From the NCBI GenBank assembly GCA_026770615.1, contig MU631591.1:2423-12668 (forward strand): a stretch of DNA of 10,246 bases, read 5' to 3'. The position numbers and the translations under genes were made by a program. The DNA is from Pavlovales sp. CCMP2436 (Eukaryota; Haptophyta; Pavlovophyceae; Pavlovales). The notes below the pieces were generated by a model that was not told the DNA's origin, did not search any database, and was given only the letters and a program-made list of their open reading frames with translations. Of this stretch, positions 5,568 through 10,246 are shown piece by piece. Numbering within the stretch: the stretch's first letter is position 1; each line of letters starts with the position of its first letter.

Positions 5568-8100
5568 CTAGCGCGTGCCCCGCGGCGAGCGCATCGCGAG
5601 CTGCACGAAGCTACCGGCGGCGGCGGAGGCGGGCCCGAGTCCAGCACCCGCGCCAACGTCGGAGGGCCGATCGAGCCTGCTCGCCTGGCACGCCGCCTCG
5701 CCCACCGAGCAGGACACGGGCTGCGCGCGGCGTGGGGGGGGGGGGGATGGGGCGGCTCAGGGTTGACAAACGCGTGGCGCGTGGCGCGGGCGGTGCGACT
5801 CATGTGACTCAGCGGGTGCAGCAGGTGCAGCGTAGTAGTCTAATATCCCACTTGATTGCAAGACAAGGACGCGTGCGACTCACCGGGTGCAGCGCGCAGA
5901 GCGCCGCGCGAATTGCCTCCCGCTTCGCCTCGCGCGCCGGTCCGTCGGTGGCGAACTGGAACTCGGCGGGCGTGGTGCCTGCGCGCGTCCACCCCTCGCC
6001 CGTCACATGCGGCACATCTGTGCGTTGCGCCTGCCTCGCGCGCCCGTCAGCCTGTCGCTGCAGGAACTTGCTCACCGAGACGGCCGAGCGCAGCGACAAC
6101 GGCTCGCTCGCAGACTCGAGACGTGAACCGCCCAGCGACTCGCGTCTGCCCTCCTCGCCCAACGAGGAGGCCGCCTCCAGGTGCGGTGCGAAGGTGCAGT
6201 CCGCCATCGAGCGCTGAGGAGGGAAGGAGAGGGGGAGGGGAAGGGGGCAGCGCGGTGAGTGCGAGACGAAGGCGAGGAAGGAAAGGGAAGAAGCGACGAC
6301 TGCTCGATGGACGACTGCGCAGCGGAGAGGGCAGGCGGGCGGGGAGAGGGCGCTGCGCTTGTAGGGAGGAAAGGGGAGGAAGGGGGGAGGGGGGGTGGCG
6401 GCCACCTGGGTGAGCTCCTCGCGCTTGAGTTCGATCCGCTGCTCCTTGCGCTTGGCCCACGTGCTCAGGCGGTGGAGCACCTCGCTGTCCGTCCCGCTCT
6501 TGGTGTACCCCATGCCCAGCTGCGAGGCGCTGCGCGCGGGGCTGCGTGCGGGCGTGTCGAACGAGGACGCGTCGGCGGCGGAGGCGCGGCGGAGTCGGCG
6601 GCCGCCCGTGCCTTTGCCCTTGCCGGCCGACTCTGCGCGCATCTTGCCGTTCTCAAGCGTCTCGGGCGCGAAGGTGCATCCGGCCGCCTCGCGCCGCTCG
6701 AAGTCCTTGACCAGCTTGCAGTGCATCGCCTCGCGCGTCTTGGCCTCGAGGTGCAGCGTCTCGAAGCGGGGGCCCGCGCTGACGGGGCGGCCGGTGAGCG
6801 CGGCCGCCGCGTGCGCGAGGGCGGCGCGCTTGGCGCCGGCGAGCTTTGCGGAGGCGGCGTGCACCTTGGGCGCGAAGGAGCACTCGCGCAGCTGCCTCAG
6901 CTCGTGCGACTGCAGCAGCGCCAGCATCGCCTCCTCGTCGCCCGCCGCCGCCATCGCCTCGCGCTCCGCCTCCGCCGCGCGGCGCAGCGCCTGCATCGAG
7001 GGCTTGAGCAGCCGCTCGCTCGCGCTCTCGCCCAGCGCCTCGGCCAGCGCGCGCGAGTGCTCGTCGATGCACGGCGCGAAGGTGTGCTCGACGTTGTGGC
7101 TGTGCGCGAACGGCTCGAAGGAGCCAAGCGAGGCCGCGCCGCTCAGCCGCCCGCCGCGGCCGCCTATGGAGGAGGAGGTGGGCGTGGCTGCCAGACGCTC
7201 GACGAGGTGGGCGCTGCTCAGGCGCACGCTCGCGTAGGCGCTCGACTCGTTGACGCGCGCGCTGCCCGTGCCCCCCTCCGCGCGCAGGTGCACCGAGTGC
7301 GCCTTCTGCTCTGCCTCCAGCCGTAGCGCCAGCTGCGCGCGCCGTTGCGCGTACAGCTCGGCGTAGGCGGTGAGACGCTCCGCCACGTCGCCGCCACGCT
7401 CGAGCGCACGCGCGCGCGCCGAGATGGCCGGCCGCGCGCTAGCGAGGGTGTGCTCGAGCTGCGCCGCGGCCTGCGCGTTGAAGTCTGCCCGCTTGCGCGC
7501 GGCCTCGGCGATGAGCTGCTCCTCGATCGGGCCCGTGCGCCCGCGCATGCGCGCGACCAGCTCGAGCGAGTTGGCGTCGAGCTGCGGTGCGTGCGCGTGG
7601 CGATGCGAATCCTCGACCGATGCCTCGAGCCGCGCCGCGCGGTCGCTCGCCCATGACTCGAGCCGGTCCACCACCGTCGATGGGGACTTGGCGCGCGCGC
7701 CGCCGCTGCCGCCGTGCCGGGCGGTGAACCCGGCCGAGGCGGATGCACGGGGCGAATAAGGGCCGGGTGGAGGCGGAGCCGGAGCAGAGTCGCGGTGCTC
7801 CCGGTTGAGCTGCACCGCCTGCGCTAACTTCGCCAGCCGTTCGAGTGTCGCCCCCGCTCCGGCGCCGCCGCGCTCGCCGGCGCAGCCCGCGGTGCGCCGC
7901 GCGTGCGCGTCGTAGCCCTCGTCGCCGCCGCCCGCGCCCATGTTTGCGCTCGGGGCCGGCTGCTGCTGCGGCTGCTGCTGCGCCTCGCGGGCCTGCGCCT
8001 CTCGCGCCGCACGCAGTCGTAGGCCCGTAGCATACGCCGCGGCGGCCACGCGTAGCGCCTCGTTGTCGATGTCGAATAGGCTGGGATCGGGCTTGGACAT
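5568..8100 (-). CDS. Protist-type protein with repeated CxFAP motifs
   Basis: The function is not established. The model has exons 8100-6406, 6213-5884 and 5720-5568, giving 725 residues. The N-terminus starts MSKPDPSLFDIDNEALR, followed by a Gln/Pro run and Gly/Ala/Pro-rich linkers. Charged helical segments with an RL-x2-(W/Y)A-x2-R pattern occur near residues 146 (DRLESWASDRAARLE), 242 (ERLTAYAELYAQRRAQ) and 544 (HRLSTWAKRKEQRIE). Four motifs follow: HTFAP (339), CSFAP (407), CTFAP (475) and CTFAP (571). Repeated (E)CTFxPxI-type motifs next to RLxxxA/R-rich helices are common in large coiled-coil proteins of flagellated protists, some of them flagellar. I infer a cytoskeletal or axoneme-linked role, with low certainty. 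The ATG at 8100 has a weak context (T at -3). The frame is open up to 8265, but those 55 codons are Arg/Pro-rich and look like leader. There is no signal peptide or membrane segment. GC3 is very high throughout. Confidence 0.75.
5721..5883 (-). other. Intron 2 of the CxFAP gene (163 nt)
   Basis: On the minus strand the donor CACCCG|GTGAGT is near perfect, and the acceptor GCGCGCAG|CCCGTG follows a run of 13 C. Splicing is phase 0 and adds a 50-residue tail that begins PVSCSVGEAAC and ends at TAG (5568-5570). Without splicing the protein would end at the TGA at 5809 after an unconvincing tail. Confidence 0.65.
6214..6405 (-). other. Intron 1 of the CxFAP gene (192 nt, frame-neutral)
   Basis: On the minus strand the donor is ACCCAG|GTGGCC and the acceptor CCTTCCCTCCTCAG|CGCTCG. 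The interval is pyrimidine-rich, reads Pro/Leu/Ser/Phe-rich unlike its neighbours, and separates the helix EELTQ from the motif SMADCTFAP. It is exactly 64 codons with no stop, so retention would also give an intact protein. Confidence 0.7.
7966..7982 (-). repeat. CAG-rich trinucleotide tract coding for Gln
   Basis: Within exon 1 of the CxFAP gene the sequence codes a QQQPQQQ stretch, using mostly CAG codons interrupted by one CCG. It is short and expandable and sits in the low-complexity N-terminal linker. Confidence 0.7.
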
Positions 8101-8330
8101 CGACTGCGCGCAGGGGGCAGCACGCGGGGGTGGGGTGAGCCTCGCACAAACCCCCTCACTGCGCGGGGCGCGCGCGGAAGCTGCAGCGCAGGGGAGCTGG
8201 GTGCACCTTCGAGAGCCACGAACTACCCAAACTCCGGGCGTCGAGCGTATCCTCGAGGTGCGCAAGCCCCGGAGTCGAGGGCCTCGATCGGGGGCTCGAC
8301 CCCGAAGTCACCATCAAAAAATGTGCCGAA
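8101..8330 (-). promoter_or_regulatory. Presumed 5' leader and promoter region of the CxFAP gene
   Basis: This is the sequence upstream of the ATG at 8100. No TATA box is recognised. An inverted repeat, ACTCCGGG (8229-8236) with CCCGGAGT (8268-8275), and several CTCGA/TCGAG strings lie within it. GC content drops sharply past 8310, which may mark the promoter-spacer boundary. The assignment comes from position only. Confidence 0.3.
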
Positions 8331-8810
8331 AGTGATGCATGAGATTTTAGCCACGTCGTGTTTTGTACGTGGGATCCTGTACTCGCTCAACTGTCGGCGA
8401 ACGCTTCAGATGATTGCCTCGCCTCAGCCGTCGGAGTACAGGCGCCGCCATGCCCCTACGCCCCCGACAGGAGCCGCAAGTGAGGAGGCGTTAAAAGAAC
8501 TATTCTTATTAAAATAAGATTTCCGTTACAGTTGTCAGTTGAGTGCTTAAACATACTCTAAACCGCTTTTAAATAAAAAGTTGAGTTACGTTCCCGGCGG
8601 AGTGTGTTACGTAAGTTTCTATATATATATATATAGCGGCTCAGCATGGTTCAACAGGTGTTGTTCACTCACTGACTTGGTCGACGTCAGACGTTAGTCC
8701 TGGCAGCAGGGATGGTGGTGGTAGTAATGAGGTTGGTGGTGAACTCGTAGCAATTGCCACAGGTTCCCCCCCCTCTCCCCCCCCCCACACACACAACGCT
8801 CACGTCCATT
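8331..8810. other. Spacer with low-complexity tracts, no supported gene
   Basis: It holds an AT-rich part with AATAAA (8572-8577), a (TA)8 run (8620-8635), a GGT/GGTA-rich tract (about 8712-8742) and long C runs (about 8766-8787) followed by (CA)n. A 64-codon plus-strand frame at 8323-8517 shows no family resemblance and is not claimed. Confidence 0.5.
8620..8635. repeat. (TA)8 microsatellite
   Basis: An uninterrupted TA dinucleotide run of 16 bp. Confidence 0.85.
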
Positions 8811-9101
8811 TAGGTGCGTGTGCCCTGTCCGCCGCGGCCGCCGCGGTCATCGCGGCCGAGGCGTGCGCCCCGGTCGGCATTGTGGCTGTGCCAGTTGTCG
8901 TCACGGTACGCGCCGTCCGCGTGCGCAGGGGCGTCCTCGGGCCCATTTGCCGAGCGGCCGGTGCCCTGGAACCAAGGTGCACCACGGGCACCAGCGGCCG
9001 CGCGCGCAGTCTGCGTGTGCAGCGAGCGCGCGCGGGCAAGGATGAGCCTGGCGTGGCCGCGCGCCACGATCACTTCGAGCTCCTTGCGCATGAGCCCAAG
9101 C
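8810..9101 (-). CDS. Possible orphan terminal exon with an Arg/Gly-rich tail
   Basis: On the minus strand a GC3-rich frame reads LGLMRKELEVIVARGHARL and continues through a Trp-containing linker to a C-terminal tail with GRDDRGGRGGQGTRT before TAA (8810-8812). RGG-type tails are common in RNA-binding proteins, so such a role is possible but not shown. The frame is open to an ATG at 9157, but GAGTCTTTTTCAAG just upstream of 9101 looks like a splice acceptor, and sequence beyond it is not protein-like. No partner exon is visible. An opposing plus-strand frame over the same bases is also open, so strand is not certain. Confidence 0.35.
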
Positions 9102-9250
9102 CTTGAAAAAGACTCAGATGCAGGGATCCATCCCGGGCACACGGATACCGTCCCCACCGGGTCCCTGGATCTGAATCAATCCGGGTCCAGTGCGAGCTCT
9201 CCGGGGACGGGGGGGCGGACATTAACTAGAAATTTACACTCTTAGTCTTG

Positions 9251-9272
9251 GGGATTGCTTTGGGATTGCTTT
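9251..9272 (+). repeat. 11-bp tandem duplication
   Basis: GGGATTGCTTT occurs twice in direct succession (9251-9261, 9262-9272), in non-coding sequence. Confidence 0.85.
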
Positions 9273-9402
9273 AGCCTTTATGAGTACAAGGACGACGGCG
9301 GCGGCGAAGAGGAGTTGAAGTGGACCTGGGCGCGTTCGGCAACTCAACGATGTAATTTTTGTCGATGATGGCCCTACAGCTGAATGGATGCAGCTGGAGG
9401 TA

Positions 9403-9481
9403 CCTGCTGGCACGGCGGGTTCACTCTCCGGAGTGACGTGGTTATGAACCGACGACGATGAGGAGACTCGAGCGGAATTAA
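9403..9481 (-). repeat. Dispersed repeat R2, copy D (inverted)
   Basis: Read on the minus strand, it matches copy B from ATTAATTCCGCTCGAGTC through CATCGTCGTCGGTTCATAAC to CCCGCCGTGCCAGCAGGT. The hairpin at 9421-9436 reads TCACTCCGGAGAGTGA on that strand, with 6-bp arms, so pairing is kept although its bases differ from copies A and B. Confidence 0.8.
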
Positions 9482-9490
9482 TCATATTGA

Positions 9491-9508
9491 GTTAGTTAGT
9501 TAGTTAGT
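9491..9508 (+). repeat. (GTTA)n microsatellite
   Basis: Four full GTTA units plus a partial one lie directly beside the outer end of R2 copy D. Confidence 0.85.
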
Positions 9509-9516
9509 ATGATCCT

Positions 9517-9852
9517 TCAACACACCCGCAAAAGCCCTAGGCGTTGAGGGAGGTGGCTTTCATGATATCTGCAGTGGGAGGGGGCACTCAGCCCCCCTGA
9601 GCAGCAATCAGCCTTGATGAAGATGGCTACACTGTGTGTGTGCTCGACTGGTAGCCACGCGACGACGCAGCCTACGATGCGCCACCTGTCAGCAAGTGAT
9701 ATGGGAGAGATGCGACCCCCGTTTGATGCACACCTGGATGCGATCCCCAAGCACTTAGTCATATCTAACGGATCTTTGGCCAGTGGCCGGCGTAAAATAA
9801 AATAAATTGCCAAGCTAGTTACTCTCATGTACACGCTTGCGGCGGCCTGCAC
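9517..9852. other. Overlapping sense and antisense ORFs, unassigned
   Basis: The minus strand is open for 111 codons (9517-9852; includes SLADRWRIVGCVVAWLP). The plus strand is open for 63 codons (9614-9805; includes MGEMRPPFDAHLDAIPKHL). Both look more protein-like than the nearby spacer, but I recognise no domain. Only one strand, or neither, need be coding. Lying between R2 and R1 copies, it may be a fragment of a transposable element. Confidence 0.25.
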
Positions 9853-9898
9853 GCTTGCGGCCTACGCGCTCGCGGCCTACGCAACGCGCTCGCGGAGG
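9833..9898 (+). repeat. Degenerate GC-rich tandem repeat (~13-20-bp units)
   Basis: Four units start at 9833, 9851, 9864 and 9879, each built on ACGC(T/G)(T/C)GCGGCCT. The block is GC-rich and isolated in more AT-rich flanks. Confidence 0.75.
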
Positions 9899-10069
9899 AT
9901 GTCAGCTTCGAAGACAAAGCAGGGTTCGCTCTCCGGTGGTTCGGGCGTGTGCCTCCGCTTGCTGCAGCAAGCGCTGCGCCGTCCGACACGATGATCGTCG
10001 ACTTGAGTCTAGCTCTAAGTCCCCAATTTTACCGAACAGAACCCATGAAAAATAAGCGTCCAAATGTTG

Positions 10070-10246
10070 CATTTATATAGACTGATAGGGATTCAAGCTG
10101 GCGTCTGACTGCTCTGAATGTTTTGCTGGTTTGAGCGCTGCGTCGCCCATTGCCTGCTGCGTGCCTTAGTCGGCTGCGCTGGCTTGGGCGCCACCGCGCG
10201 TGCCGATGGATCTCCGGTAGTGTGCCCGGCCAAGGGCGTTTAGGGA
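10070..10246 (-). repeat. Dispersed repeat R1, copy 4 (inverted, runs off the edge)
   Basis: The reverse complement matches copy 2 from GCCGGGCACACTACCGGAG to CCAGCTTGAAT and copy 1 to CCCTATCA. A TATA-like string, TTTATATAG, sits at 10072-10080 at the inner end. If the repeat is transcribed from that side, it would lie about 15 nt before the shared ATAGGGATTCAAGCTGG. The outer end is not reached within the window. Confidence 0.8.

Noticed and set aside
5244..5807. Plus-strand ORF of 187 codons downstream of the CxFAP gene
   Set aside because: Its second half is antisense to the last exon and intron 2, including the C13 tract read as poly-Gly, and no domain is visible.
6259..7326. Long plus-strand ORF (355 codons) and overlapping plus-strand ORFs at 6395-7237 and 5510-6217
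   Set aside because: They are antisense to the CxFAP gene and very rich in Arg, Ala and Gly, as expected of GC-rich complementary frames. They cross the candidate introns without change of character and contain no recognisable motif.
7439..8149. Minus-strand ORF of 236 codons in another frame of the CxFAP gene
   Set aside because: Arg/Ala/Gly-rich low complexity; the alternative frame carries ordered charged helices and the CTFAP repeats.
8101..8265. 55-codon N-terminal extension of the CxFAP protein
   Set aside because: The sequence is Arg/Pro/Cys-rich and unlike the protein; the ATG at 8100 starts the ordered sequence MSKPDPSLFDIDNEAL.
8882..9106. Plus-strand ORF of 74 codons opposite the RGG-like exon
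   Set aside because: It is Ala/Val/Arg-rich with no recognisable motif; kept only as an alternative because strand could not be settled.
10070..10190. tRNA-derived SINE reading of R1, from the GATTCAAGC string resembling a B box
   Set aside because: The match to the B box is poor, no A box lies at the right distance, and no cloverleaf can be drawn.

Overview
This window looks like nuclear DNA from a unicellular eukaryote with GC-rich coding sequence, most likely an alga or related protist. A haptophyte or stramenopile would fit, but nothing here fixes the lineage. The evidence is: two genes that read well only as spliced exons with GT...AG introns and pyrimidine tracts, a PIF/Harbinger-type DNA transposase, a protist-style protein with repeated C-T/S-F-A-P motifs, and strong alternation between GC-rich coding blocks and AT-rich repeat-filled spacers. 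I see no tRNA, rRNA, CRISPR array or bacterial operon structure.

Layout. Positions 1-2380 are a repeat landscape: copies of two dispersed repeats (R1 and R2), a 24-bp tandem duplication, strong hairpins, a 169-bp element with 25-bp terminal inverted repeats (a MITE-like element), a pair of tandem stem-loops, and a degraded second copy of the MITE family. Positions 2382-4196 (minus strand) hold a PIF/Harbinger DDE transposase with an intact catalytic triad; it needs two introns and has no clear start codon. Positions 4480-5567 are an AT-rich spacer with a third, disrupted R1 copy. Positions 5568-8100 (minus strand) hold the main host-like gene, a 725-residue three-exon model with helical, charged segments and four CxFAP motifs. 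Positions 8101-8810 are its upstream region and a low-complexity spacer. Positions 8810-9101 (minus strand) hold a possible orphan terminal exon ending in an Arg/Gly-rich tail. Positions 9160-10246 return to repeats: an inverted R2 copy, small tandem repeats, overlapping unassigned ORFs, and an inverted R1 copy running off the window edge.

How the parts relate. The transposase and the repeats make this a transposon-dense interval around one apparently functional cellular gene. I could not pair the transposase with terminal inverted repeats: the MITE family ends in ACAGGG and looks more Tc1/mariner-like, and no matching right end lies beyond the transposase. R1 occurs four times and R2 four times, in both orientations, and neither matches a family I recognise. 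They are the most likely undescribed elements here. Gene models rest on reading frame, splice-site and phase agreement only; no expression or database evidence was available.
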